Shown: positions 17,071-27,100 of the stretch, piece after piece
How the letters are laid out: each line of letters begins with the position of its first letter
Position numbering within the stretch: position 1 is the stretch's first letter
Assembly: GCA_020845475.1 (NCBI GenBank)
Contig: JADLFN010000074.1
Coordinates: 1-64,000 of the forward strand
Length of the DNA stretch: 64,000 nucleotides
Direction of reading: 5' to 3'
Source: Planctomycetota bacterium
GTDB lineage: Bacteria; Planctomycetota; UBA8742; UBA2392
Made by a program: the position numbers and the translations under genes
The notes under the pieces: generated by a model
Told to the model about the DNA's origin: nothing
Databases searched by the model: none
The model's input: the letters and a program-made list of their open reading frames with translations, nothing else

Positions 17071-18159
17071 ATGCCAGAAGAAAACGAACTCAACACGTTG
17101 CGCCAAGCCGGTAGAGACCCTCGCATGGTCGCGTTCAAGCCTATGGGCGAACGCGGGCCGACGGTTTATCGTGATATGGAGGGGATTGAGAGCAGTCACT
17201 CAGAAAGACTGAACAACCTGTTTCGTCGCCCACCAGCTCAGTTGTCAATATCAGAGGCGACATCTTCAAGTAACTTAGGGGTGCCCCCTCGACATCACAA
17301 CGCCGCTAATATAAAACCACGCGCGCCAGTATCAGAAATATCACTCGCTTACCTTGTGCATATTGCTGCCGCTCTTCGGCGCGGCGCCGCGAAGATTGAG
17401 CGCGATGTTGCGTACTTGATGTCGGGTTCTGCAATAACGGGTGCCCCGGCGTATCTATCCGACGTATTGCATGGATTACTGCATCCGGTTGCCGGCGACA
17501 TCAATCTGCAAAGCGCGGGAGATCCCCTCGATCGACCCTCAAGTGGGAATCCACTGTTCCCTTTCGACCTCGATGATGGCACCAAAGGGAAGACTCCAGT
17601 TAGTAAGTGGGCTGACAAGATAGCGCAAGACCTGAAGCGTTCAGTTGGAGAGCCGCTGAAGCAACCGAAGATTCTTGTTGACCCGGACGACTCCGACCTT
17701 CCGATAAAGTTTGTACGCCCGCTGCCTCCTGTCGAGAGTGGAAATCCACCGACCTTTGTTTCCGAAGAGGATGATACTCTCTCCCTACTAAGGGCAGAGC
17801 TTGAAAGGAAAGAACAGGAGACAAGCGACGCAGCAATCCGGAAGCTACTTCAAGATAGACTCAAAGGTCTGGGCCAGCCAGTTCCCACCTATGAGCCGAA
17901 GCTGATGGATCCTCGAGATCCCAACCCTCCGCCGCCATGGCCGCCGGAACTACGTCGCGGGGCCGGAATCCTCGGGCCTTGGCCCATTTTCCCCGGCGGC
18001 ATGCGGATTGGTCTGTGGGGTGGAGCTTCAGGCGAGGGCGTTGCAGGCGGCGCGTTCATCGACCCAGATCCGTTTTTTCGCATATGGCTTGGTGGGACGG
18101 TTACCCCGGGGCAGGAGTTTCCTGGTTTTGAAGTTGGACTGCGTTGGCGGTTTCCATAA
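17071..18159 (+). CDS. Hypothetical protein, possible capsid-gene partner
   Basis: A 362-residue protein of no recognised family. Residues 1-80 are polar and probably disordered, 88-140 helical (SLAYLVHIAAALRRGAAKIERDVAYL), and 150-280 Pro/Asp-rich linkers with one charged helix (LLRAELERKEQETSDAAIRKLLQDRL). The last 65 residues are Gly/aromatic-rich with alternating hydrophobic residues (MRIGLWGGASGEGVAGGAF...GFEVGLRWRF). That C-terminus resembles a beta-hairpin or barrel strand end with terminal aromatic residues, but there is no signal peptide. Its start is 58 bp after the capsid-like gene, same strand, GGAG upstream. Codon use is more AT-rich than the core, suggesting transfer. Confidence 0.5.
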   Translation: MPEENELNTLRQAGRDPRMVAFKPMGERGPTVYRDMEGIESSHSERLNNLFRRPPAQLSISEATSSSNLGVPPRHHNAANIKPRAPVSEISLAYLVHIAAALRRGAAKIERDVAYLMSGSAITGAPAYLSDVLHGLLHPVAGDINLQSAGDPLDRPSSGNPLFPFDLDDGTKGKTPVSKWADKIAQDLKRSVGEPLKQPKILVDPDDSDLPIKFVRPLPPVESGNPPTFVSEEDDTLSLLRAELERKEQETSDAAIRKLLQDRLKGLGQPVPTYEPKLMDPRDPNPPPPWPPELRRGAGILGPWPIFPGGMRIGLWGGASGEGVAGGAFIDPDPFFRIWLGGTVTPGQEFPGFEVGLRWRFP

Positions 18160-18182
18160 GCGGAAATATCGGAGAATTTATC

Positions 18183-18800
18183 GTGAATGCATTCAAATTG
18201 ATTGCTGCAGTTGTGGCCGCGTACCTCGGTGGCCTGTCCGGCGCACTCCTCTTGCAGTCGTCCTCAACCGCTCAGGATGGCGATGCCCCGGCCAAGAAAA
18301 TGGTTGTGGAGCAGCTTCAAATTGTGGATGGGAAAGGGAAGAAGCGAATTGTGATGGGCGTGGACAAGGGAGACGCCGTAATCTATTTATGCAACGCCGA
18401 CGAGAAACCGCAGGTTGCAATCTCGGCCGGTCAAGACAGTACATTTATCGAGTTGTTTGCGACGGACAAGAGTGGCTCGATAAGAGCCACTGTTAAGGGG
18501 CTTGATGCTTCTATTGTGTTATCTTCAAATGAACGAGCCAGCCACACCGGCATGTTCATTGAGCAAGATCGCACCTATTTTAGTTGCGGACAAGCTGTCG
18601 GATCCAAGGCAAAGGCGATTCACTCAGCATTCCTTGGTATTGCAACTGATGGGGCGTTCCTCAATCTGGCTCGGATCGATGAGAAAACTGCGTCACAAAA
18701 TACCGGCGTGCTGGCCAAGTGCGACAAAGACGGTGATAGCATGCTCCGTTTGACCGATCGAGATGGCAATCCGATTTGGAAAGTTCCCGACGAGAAGTAG
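18183..18800 (+). CDS. Exported or membrane-anchored hypothetical protein
   Basis: A 205-residue protein with an N-terminal hydrophobic segment (AFKLIAAVVAAYLGGLSGALLL), a signal peptide or anchor. It then has about seven short strand repeats such as LQIVDGKGKKRIVMGVDKGDAVIYL and LRLTDRDGNPIWKV, the 'D-x-x-G-K/N-x-R/I' pattern of small beta-repeat proteins. Function unknown. I chose GTG 18183 because GGAG lies about 10 nt upstream. An ATG at 18144 in the same frame would overlap the previous gene by 16 bp and put 13 polar residues before the membrane segment. Confidence 0.55.
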   Translation: MNAFKLIAAVVAAYLGGLSGALLLQSSSTAQDGDAPAKKMVVEQLQIVDGKGKKRIVMGVDKGDAVIYLCNADEKPQVAISAGQDSTFIELFATDKSGSIRATVKGLDASIVLSSNERASHTGMFIEQDRTYFSCGQAVGSKAKAIHSAFLGIATDGAFLNLARIDEKTASQNTGVLAKCDKDGDSMLRLTDRDGNPIWKVPDEK

Positions 18801-19374
18801 TTCGTTCCGTATCGGTTTGAAATCGCACAGACGACTATAGACTTTGTGGCCTGCGTGGATATTTCAAGCGCTCCGTCTACGCGTGACAGCCGTCGGACCG
18901 TCACTTCAACCTGCGCAATACGGGCGACTCTCAAGTTTGTCGTGGTGGCGTTACGAAGAACAAGTAGGTGTTGCCCCGAATTGGTCTGCATCCCAAGTGC
19001 TTCTCTTGATTCCGGGAACGCAGTTCCGGTTCGCAGCTTTTGAAATATCGGTCGTATCGCTCTCTCGTGATCAAGTTGAACTTAACGTCCGTTCGTTGCA
19101 CCTTGCTAGCGCAAAGTGACAAGAACGAAACAAGGTTCCCGCTCTGCCAAGGCCATGCAGGGAAGGCGATCACCTGTTTTCGGGGTCAGCCCATTTCAAG
19201 TTCCTTTCGCCTCAATTGTCGTGGCCGGTCTAAACAGAGGCCCCACGGCAAGGACGCAGCCGCGCCTGTTTCTCTTGGCTGCCAACTTTCTGGCATGGCG
19301 TGGGGGTTGGGTGCGGCTTGTAGACGATCTTGCTTTGGCTGGGCATTGTACGGGGCTCCATTGATGGGGCCGGC
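18801..19374. other. 574-bp gap without a convincing gene
   Basis: Several short overlapping open frames occur on both strands, but none has a good start, a recognisable domain or consistent codon bias. GC content is visibly lower than in the flanking core genes and like that of the two preceding genes. I see no tRNA or T-tailed hairpin. It must contain the promoter of the efflux operon that follows. It may be decayed coding sequence from the low-GC insert. Confidence 0.4.
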
Positions 19375-20523
19375 ATGCGCAGAGTTTTCTTTGTTCTTGT
19401 TCTTTCGTTTTTGGCGGCGGCTTGCGGCGGGGGTGATGCCGGCAAGGGTGGGGGTGCTCGTAAGCCCTCTTACCCTGTCGAAGTCATCACCGTCGAGGGC
19501 TCGACGGTGGAGTATGCGATCTCTGCTGTGGGCACCGTTGAGGCCTTTGAGACTGTGCTCGTCACTGCGCGCGTTCGCGGCGTGATTGAGAAAATCAACT
19601 TCCGCGAGGGCCAGGAAGTCAAGCCTGATGAAGTGCTCGTTGAAATCGAACCGCAAACCTACCGCAACGCACTGCTCAGCTCCAAGGCCCGCCTGGAAAA
19701 GGCCGAAGCTGCCGACGCCGATGCCGCGTTTGGTTTGAACAAGCGCGAAGAAGCCAATGCCAAAACGCCGGGCATTTTCTCGCCCGAAGAAGTTGAAACC
19801 TGGCGCAACAAGGTGCGCAGCACGCGCGCCGAAGTTTCCGCGGCCAGCGCGGAAGTCGCGCAGGCCGAACTTGATCTGCAGAACGCTTTTGCCAAGGCGC
19901 CCATCGGCGGCGTGATTGAAACGCGCAGCGTGCAGACCGGCGCCTACGTGCAGCCGGGCACGCTTTTGGCCACGCTCCAGCGCCGCGACCCGCTTCTGCT
20001 GCGCTTTGCCGTGACGGAGCAGGAGGCGAGCTATCTGGCCAACGGCAAGGCGCTCACGTTCACCGTGCGCGATGCCAAGGACCCGCTCAAGGGCAAGATC
20101 AATTACATCGCGGCTGCCGCTGATGTTGGCTCGCGCATGGTCGAGGTCGTGGCCGAGGTCGATGCCGCCGACCGCGCTGTGGCGCGCCCGGGCACTTTTG
20201 CGCAGGTGCGCATCATCACCGGCTCGCGCGCCAACGCGCCCGCCATTCCGCAAACCGCCGTGCGCCCCAGCGAGCGCGGCTTTCTGGCCTATGTAATTGA
20301 GAAGGGGCAGGCGAAGGAGCGCGTGCTCACGTTGGGCCTGCGCACCGACAGCGGGCTGGTTGAAGTGAAGGATGGCCTCAAGCCCGGCGACAAGCTGGTC
20401 GTGCGCGGCGGCGAGGCGCTGCGCGACGGTGTTGCCGTGACCGTGACCGAGCGCAAGAGCGAAAAGCCGGCGAACGCTGAAGACGAAGGTGAAAAGCCCG
20501 CGGGTGGAGGCAATCGCCCATGA
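19375..20523 (+). CDS. RND efflux membrane fusion lipoprotein
   Basis: A 382-residue periplasmic adaptor of the HlyD/AcrA type that links the inner-membrane RND pump to an outer-membrane channel. The N-terminus is a lipoprotein signal with lipobox LAAAC (Cys about residue 18). Then come the barrel-sandwich strand (GTVEAFETVLVTARVRGVIEKI...GQEVKPDEVLVEIEPQ), a coiled-coil hairpin (LEKAEAADADAAF...VSAASAEVAQAELDLQ), the second lipoyl half (APIGGVIETRSVQTGAYVQPG) and beta-barrel/MP domains. I chose ATG 19375 because the lipobox fits it; the frame continues 15 codons upstream. Its stop overlaps the pump start (ATGA). No TolC-type gene is in the window. Confidence 0.88.
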   Translation: MRRVFFVLVLSFLAAACGGGDAGKGGGARKPSYPVEVITVEGSTVEYAISAVGTVEAFETVLVTARVRGVIEKINFREGQEVKPDEVLVEIEPQTYRNALLSSKARLEKAEAADADAAFGLNKREEANAKTPGIFSPEEVETWRNKVRSTRAEVSAASAEVAQAELDLQNAFAKAPIGGVIETRSVQTGAYVQPGTLLATLQRRDPLLLRFAVTEQEASYLANGKALTFTVRDAKDPLKGKINYIAAAADVGSRMVEVVAEVDAADRAVARPGTFAQVRIITGSRANAPAIPQTAVRPSERGFLAYVIEKGQAKERVLTLGLRTDSGLVEVKDGLKPGDKLVVRGGEALRDGVAVTVTERKSEKPANAEDEGEKPAGGGNRP

Positions 20524-23500
20524 ACATCACCGAGATCTGCATCAAGAAACCCGTCTTCGCCTGGATGATCATGGCGTCCACGGTGCTGTTCGGGCTCGTA
20601 GCCGCGTCACGGATTGGCATTTCGCAATTCCCGGACGTGGACTTTCCGACAATCACGGTGAGCGTGAGCTGGGAAGGCGCTTCGCCCGAGGCGATGGAGC
20701 AGGATGTCGTTGAGGTGATCGAAGAAGCGGTCACGCAGGTGCAGGGCATCAAGAGCATTAACAGCACCAGCCGCCAGGGCAGCGCGAACATTACGATCGA
20801 GCTTGAACTTTCGCGCGACGTGGACGCAGCCATGCAGGATGTGCAGGCCAAGGTCAGCGGTGCGCGCCGGCAGTTGCCGCGCGACATTGACGAGCCGCAG
20901 ATTTCAAAATCGAACCCTGAAGACCAGCCGATCATGTGGGTGGGCCTGAGCGGGCCGTTTTCTCGTGCGGTGCTGGCCGACACGGTGAAATACCGCATCA
21001 AAGAGAAGTTCCAGACGCTGCCGGGCGTGGGCGAGGTGACGCTGGGCGGCTACCTCGAGCGCAACATCCGCATCTGGGTGCAGCAGGAGAAGCTGGACGA
21101 GAAAGATCTGACGGTCTCGGACATCACGCGCGCGCTGACGCGCGAGCACGTGGAAATGCCGGCGGGCACGCTCGCGGCTACGGGCCGCGAGGTGAACGTG
21201 CGCGTGATGGGCGAGGCGATCGACCTTGAGACGCTGCGCAACATCGTGGTGCGCGAGGTCAACGGCCAGCCGGTTTACCTCAAGCAGGTGTGCATCGTTG
21301 AAGACGGCTTTGAGGACGAGCGGCGGCTTTCGCGCGTCAATGGCGTGCCGGCGCAGGGCATGGGCATTCGCAAGCAGCGCGGCTCCAACGCCGTGGAGGT
21401 GGCCAAGAACATCAAGCGCGAGATGGCGGAAATCCAGAAGACGCTGCCCGAGGGCATGGAGCTGGCGGTCAACTTTGACAGCACGCAGTTCATTGAGGAA
21501 AGCGTGCACGAGATCGAGTTTGAGATCATCGTGGCCGTGATCCTGACGGCGCTGGTGTGCTGGATTTTCCTAGGCTCGCTTTCGAGCACGCTGAACGTGA
21601 TCCTGGCCATTCCGATGTCGCTGCTGGGCACGATCGCGATCATTTACTTCTTGGGGTTCACGCTCAACACCTTCACGCTGCTGGCGCTGGCGCTGGCGGT
21701 GGGCATTGTCGTTGATGACGCGATCATGGTGATGGAGAACATTTTCCGCCACGCCGAGGAGGGCAAGGACAAAGTGCGGGCCGCGCGCGAGGGCACGGCG
21801 GAAATCACCTTTGCGGCGCTGGCAGCGACAATCGCGGTGATTGCGATTTTTGTGCCGGTGGTTTTTATGGAGGGCGTGATCGGCAAGTTCTTCCTGCAGT
21901 TTGGCGTGACGCTTTCGCTGGCGGTGATGCTGAGTTACGTCGAGGCCGTGACGCTGGCGCCGGCGCGCTGCGCGCAGATGATCAAGCTGCACAAAAGCGA
22001 AGGAAAGCCGCGCTTTGTCGATTGTGCTTTCGATGGCCTGAAACGCGGCTACGAGAAAACGCTGCGCGTGGGTTTGCGCGCCTCGTGGCTGGTGCTGATC
22101 ATCGCCGGCGTGCTGTTTGCGGGCTCAATCTGGCTTTTGTCTTCGCTTCAGGCGGAGTTCGTTCCCAGCCAGGACCAGAGCCGGCTGATGATCCGACTGA
22201 CTACCGCCGTGGGCAGCGACATTCGCGAGACGGACGAGCTTTTCAAGAAAGCGGAAGCGATCCTGGCCACCAAGCCGGAGATCAAGCGTTCATTTGGCGC
22301 CGTGGGCGGCTTTGGCGGCTCGGGCGTGAACTCGGGCGTGCTGTTCGTGACCATGGCGCCGCCCAATGAGCGCCAGAAAACGCAAAACCAGATTGCGGGC
22401 GAACTGCGCAAGGAACTCAACGCCATTCCCGGCCTCAAGGCCGTCGTGCAGGACCTTTCACAGCAGGGTTTCACCAGCCAGCGCGGCTTTCCCATCGAGT
22501 TCTCGGTGCGCGGGCCGGACTTCAACAAGCTGGTCGAGTACTCGGGCCAGATGAAGGAGAAGCTGGCCGAAACCGGCATGGCCGTGGACATTGATACGGA
22601 CTACCAGATTGGCATGCCTGAGTTGCGCATCCTGCCTGATCGCGCCCGCGCCAACGACCTGGGCGTGAGCGTGCAGGATGTAGCGACCACGATTAACGCC
22701 CTTATCGGCGGTGTGCGCGTGGGCAAGTTCGCCAGCCAGGGGCGCCGCCTGGATGTGCGCATGCGCCTGGTTTCAACGCAGCGCTCGCGGCCTGAAGACA
22801 TCGCCAAGCTGAAAGTGCGCAGCGGCTCGGGCAAGCTGGTGCCGCTATCGCTGCTCGTGAAATATGAAGAGCGGCCGGTGCTGCAAAGCATCATCCGCAA
22901 GGATCGCGAGCGCGCGATTTCGATTTTCGCCAACGTCGCGCCGAGTTACGCGCAAAGTGACGCGCTGGCCAAAATCACCGAGCTGGGCGCCACGCTGCCG
23001 GCGCCCTACCGCGCCGTGCCCGGCGGTGCGAGCGTCGCGTTCAAGGAGAGCATGACCAGCCTGCTCTTTGCCATGGTGCTGGGTATTTTTGTGGCCTATA
23101 TGGTGCTGGCCTCGCAGTTCAACAGCTTCCTGCATCCCGTCACGGTGCTCACGATTCTGCCGCTTTCCGTGGCGGGTGCGGCAATTGCGCTATGGAGCGG
23201 CGGCCTGACGCTGAACATTTTCTCGATGATCGGCCTGCTGCTGCTCATGGGCATCGTGAAAAAGAACTCGATCATTCTCGTCGATTACGCCAACCAGTTG
23301 CGCGAAACCGGCCTGAGCGCCCACGACGCCATGCTAAAGGCCGGCCCCGTTCGCCTGCGCCCTATATTGATGACCAGCTTTGCCACGCTCGTAGCCGCGC
23401 TGCCTGCGGCGCTGGCGCTGGGGCCGGGCGGCGAGACGCGCAAGCCCATGGCGCTGAGCGTGATTGGCGGCATGATTGTGGCCACGGCGCTGAGCCTGCT

Positions 23501-23633
23501 GGTGGTGCCGGCGTTTTATGTGGTCTCGGATACGCTCAAGGGCATGTTGAGCCGCAAGCAGCCCAGGCCGATCGTGCCCGAGCTCGAGGTCATCGCCGAT
23601 ACCCACCCGCCCACGCCCCCGCCGGCGGTATGA
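20520..23633 (+). CDS. RND-family efflux pump, inner-membrane subunit
   Basis: A 1,037-residue AcrB/MexB-like (HAE1-type) proton-driven exporter, a normal length for the family. It starts with the usual 'ITEICIKKPVFAWMIM' first membrane helix. Porter domains lie at about 40-330 and 560-860, each before a six-helix membrane bundle. The proton relay is visible as the paired Asp in TM4 (VGIVVDDAIMVMENI). The second half carries 'MGIVKKNSIILVDYANQLRE' and 'RPILMTSF' as expected. It overlaps the adaptor by 4 bp, so the two form one operon. Substrate not predictable. Confidence 0.93.
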   Translation: MNITEICIKKPVFAWMIMASTVLFGLVAASRIGISQFPDVDFPTITVSVSWEGASPEAMEQDVVEVIEEAVTQVQGIKSINSTSRQGSANITIELELSRDVDAAMQDVQAKVSGARRQLPRDIDEPQISKSNPEDQPIMWVGLSGPFSRAVLADTVKYRIKEKFQTLPGVGEVTLGGYLERNIRIWVQQEKLDEKDLTVSDITRALTREHVEMPAGTLAATGREVNVRVMGEAIDLETLRNIVVREVNGQPVYLKQVCIVEDGFEDERRLSRVNGVPAQGMGIRKQRGSNAVEVAKNIKREMAEIQKTLPEGMELAVNFDSTQFIEESVHEIEFEIIVAVILTALVCWIFLGSLSSTLNVILAIPMSLLGTIAIIYFLGFTLNTFTLLALALAVGIVVDDAIMVMENIFRHAEEGKDKVRAAREGTAEITFAALAATIAVIAIFVPVVFMEGVIGKFFLQFGVTLSLAVMLSYVEAVTLAPARCAQMIKLHKSEGKPRFVDCAFDGLKRGYEKTLRVGLRASWLVLIIAGVLFAGSIWLLSSLQAEFVPSQDQSRLMIRLTTAVGSDIRETDELFKKAEAILATKPEIKRSFGAVGGFGGSGVNSGVLFVTMAPPNERQKTQNQIAGELRKELNAIPGLKAVVQDLSQQGFTSQRGFPIEFSVRGPDFNKLVEYSGQMKEKLAETGMAVDIDTDYQIGMPELRILPDRARANDLGVSVQDVATTINALIGGVRVGKFASQGRRLDVRMRLVSTQRSRPEDIAKLKVRSGSGKLVPLSLLVKYEERPVLQSIIRKDRERAISIFANVAPSYAQSDALAKITELGATLPAPYRAVPGGASVAFKESMTSLLFAMVLGIFVAYMVLASQFNSFLHPVTVLTILPLSVAGAAIALWSGGLTLNIFSMIGLLLLMGIVKKNSIILVDYANQLRETGLSAHDAMLKAGPVRLRPILMTSFATLVAALPAALALGPGGETRKPMALSVIGGMIVATALSLLVVPAFYVVSDTLKGMLSRKQPRPIVPELEVIADTHPPTPPPAV

Positions 23634-23687
23634 GCCCAGCGGAGCACAGTTTTTGGGGAGGCCGGCATCGTTTCTCGATCGCTCGTT

Positions 23688-24140
23688 TTGGTGCTTTTGC
23701 GCGGGAGCCCGCGCTGGGCCTTGTTTTTTGGCTCGGCGGCGACGGTGCTGGCTCTGGTGCTGCTTGTGGAGGGCTCACGGCCTCCATCGCGCTTGCCCGG
23801 TGTGCCCCAGGTCGCCCACGTTGACAAGCTGTTGCACTTTGGCGCGCACTTTGTGCTGGCCTCGCTGCTGGCGTGGGGCGGCCTGCTCTGGCGCGCCGGG
23901 CGTTTTCGCAAACGCCTGAGCGCGGCTTGCATAGGCGCGCTTTTTGCGGATTTTGCGCTCGGGTTGGGCGTTGAAGTTACGCAGTACGTACTTGGGCGGG
24001 CCCATGGTCGGCAGTTCGAATGGCTGGATGTTGCTGCCAACAGCGCAGGCGCGGCATGCGCCATAATCGCGATGCAGATGGTGGCCAGCGGGGCGCTTGG
24101 CGCCTACATTAAGCAGAGAAGAACAGTGCCCCGGACGTAG
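23688..24140 (+). CDS. VanZ-like membrane protein
   Basis: A 150-residue protein with four predicted membrane helices. It shows the VanZ-family signature: 'DKLLHFGAHFVLASLLAW' in the second helix and 'EVTQYVLGRAHGRQFEWLDVAANSAGA' later (E-x-x-Q and EW-x-D-x-x-A-N). VanZ was named from a teicoplanin-resistance gene, but most homologues have no known function. The start is uncertain: only TTG (23688) or GTG (23691) fits in frame, with no strong RBS. It follows the RND pump by about 55 bp and could be in the same transcript. Confidence 0.65.
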   Translation: MVLLRGSPRWALFFGSAATVLALVLLVEGSRPPSRLPGVPQVAHVDKLLHFGAHFVLASLLAWGGLLWRAGRFRKRLSAACIGALFADFALGLGVEVTQYVLGRAHGRQFEWLDVAANSAGAACAIIAMQMVASGALGAYIKQRRTVPRT

Positions 24141-24157
24141 TAGTAACGGAGTGAAGC

Positions 24158-27100
24158 ATGCGCCGTCTGAAACTGCCTTTGATGATGTTGCTGGTGCTGG
24201 CTCTGTTTGCACGGGCCGACGCCCAGGGATTTGGGCGCTACACGATCCCCGAGGAAGACCCCAGCGCCTTCAAGATCATCACGCCTCCGCTGCTGGATGA
24301 AGCGGTGCGCAAGTTGGCGCGCCTGCGCACCGATCTTGAGGGCATCAAGAACCCGCGAGAGCGCAAAGCGCAGATCACGGCGATCCTGAACATCTGCCAG
24401 CAGGAGCTGGACCACGAGGTCAATGCCACGGGTGTGGTGGCCATGCAAGACGGGCCGGCGCGCGCCGATGGCAAGCGCGATGTTCGGCGCTGGCTGGGCG
24501 CCTACAGCGCCATGGAAGCGCAGATTCGCGGCTTGGGCAAAGAGGGCCTGGAGCTGTACGAGGAACTCAACGGCAAGCGCGCCGAGAACCTGCTCGCGCA
24601 GGCATCCGTCTCGCGCGACTTGAACAGCATCATGGACGTCAACAAGCGCTTTGGCCTCACGCAGGCCGGCGTGAGGGCGGCCGTACTGCTGGCGCAGATT
24701 GAATGGGAGCAGGGCCATTTGAGCCCCGCGGCGCGCGCACTCGAGCGCGCCCTTGAATTCCGCGAGTTGCTCAAGCCGCAGACCGAAGCCGATATCTCCG
24801 GCTGGCTGGCACGCTGTTACCGCGAGCTGGGCGAGCGCGCCAACCTGGCCCAGTTGCGCGTGTGGGTCAAACCCTACAAGGATCACGAGGTCAACGTCGG
24901 CGGCGCCGCGCGCAAGCTTGACGAACTGCTGGCCGAGGAATACGGGCGCACGCGCGATTCCACCAACGACACGATCGAGGGTCTGGGCGTTTGCTGGCCG
25001 GGCGGAAACTTCGCCAATACCGGCATCTCTGCGCCGCCCACGCCGCCGGACAAAGTGGCCTGGGCGCAAACGCTTCCGCGCCTTGAAGCCCCTTGGTTCC
25101 AGAGCCGCTACATGGCCTATCCGTACCCGCTGGTGCCGCCGCACCTGCCCGTGAGTGACGGCACGATGCTTTACGTCAACAATGGCGATGCGCTGTGCGC
25201 CTACGACGTGCTCACCGGCGGCAAGCGCGCCAACGTGCCGATGTGGCGCTGCAAGCCTTTTGTCAACAACAGCGAAACGTTCTGGCGCACCTCCGAACCG
25301 GACCCGGCCTTGATCCTGCCGGTGAGCGTCTATCGCGGCACCGTGTACGCGCCGCTTGAAAACCCGATGCGCACGCCGATTCACCAGAGCCGCCCGGACA
25401 ACGGCTTTGGGCTTTACGCGCATTACCCACAGGTGCGGCGCGCGCTCTGCTCCGTGGATGGCGAAACCGGACGCCTGCTCTGGAAAGTGGGCGGCCTGTA
25501 CGAAGGCGGCGACCTGGACCAGACCAGCTTCGGCCCGGCGCTTGTCCATGAGGGCACGCTTTACGCCGTGGGCACGCGCCTGCCCGGCCTGGCCGACGTC
25601 GTGCTCTACGCGCTTGACCCGCAAAGCGGCAACGTGCGCTGGAGCATGAGGCTGTGCTACGGCCAGCAGGAAGTGACCATGTTCGGGCGTCCCGCACGCT
25701 GGCCCTTCACCAGCCTGCCGGCGATCGCCGGCGGACATTTGTACCTGTGCACGAACCTGGGCGGTGTCGTGGCTGTCAGTCTCGAACGCCGCGTACTCTC
25801 GTGGATCTCGAAATATGAGTATATGTCCCGGCCTATGACCAGCACGATTGCGACTTATTACCGGCCGGTATCCTGGTATAACTCGCCCACCATCTATGCC
25901 GAGGTCGGCGGCGACGGCTACGTCGTCTGCGCGCCCGCCGACAGCCAGTACCTTGTTTGTGTCAATGCGCGCACCGGCGAAATTCTCTGGCAGATTGCGC
26001 GCGCGCTGCTTTACACCGATTCCACGGAATATGATGAATCCCGCGCGCCCCTGGCCCAGGCGCGTGCGCTCATCGGCGTGCGCAACAACGTAGTGTATGT
26101 GGGCGGCGGCGCGAGGCTTTATTCCATTGACCTGTCTTCGGGCAGGGTGCTCAAGACAACGAGTGTGATCGCTGAAACGGGTGCGGGGCGTTCGCGGCCC
26201 AGCGAGTTGCAGGGCCGCCCGGCATTGGCCGGCAACAAACTCTACTGGCCGGGCTCGTCCGGTATTTCCGCCATCGACCTCGATACCCTGAAAGTCGGCG
26301 TCACCGTGGATGCGCCTACGCTGCGCGCGGGCAATCTCGCCGGTCTTTCAGTGTTCTGCCAGCAGGGCATCCTTTTCACGGTTGCCGGCAATGACTACAC
26401 GCTCGGCAACCCGCAGGTAGCCGCGCGTTTTGACCCGCAACTGCTGCTCACCGACGCGCGACTGCACGTGGCCAACACGCCTGACGATCCTGATGGCGCG
26501 CTGCGTTACGGGCTGTTGAACCTGCGCATGGGCGATAAAGCCGAAGCGCGGAAGTGGCTGGAGAAGGCTTTTGCGCTCGCGAGCGGCGCGAAGCTGGATT
26601 CGCGCGTTCGCAACCAGGCGGGCCGGGTGCTGGTCACGCTTGCGCTTGAGGCGGCCGATGCGCTGATGGATCGCGGCGAGTTCGCTCCGGCGCTGGCCCA
26701 GGTGGAAAGCGCGCGCAAATACGTCACGCTGCCGGCGCAGCAGACGGAAGTGTTCGTGCGCCAGGAGCTATGCCTGGTCAAGCGCGGCGACACCGCTGCG
26801 CTGTGCGCGCTCTACGCACTGATGATCGAGCAGGATCCGGCCTTTGGCGTGGGCTCGGACCCGGAAATTCCGGTGCGCCATTACAGCTCGGTCATGCTCG
26901 CTCGTATCGAGGGCAGCGCCAAGGGCCGCGAAGAATACGCACTGGCGCTCTATGAAACGCTGCTGACGGCGCCGGAGTCGCTGCGTCTTGAGCGCCTGCC
27001 CTTGCGCCTGCTTGCGATCAACGAAATCACCGCGCTGCTGCATACGGCCGGGCGCGCCATTTACGCGCGGCGCGAGCAGGAGGCTGCGGCGCTGCTCAAG

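Noticed and set aside
16023-18800. Complete prophage
   Set aside because: Only the capsid-like gene has any phage character; no terminase, portal, protease, tail or lysis gene lies within several kilobases.
19040-19585. Open frame of 181 codons before the efflux genes
   Set aside because: It runs into the membrane-fusion lipoprotein gene in another frame and its composition is not protein-like.
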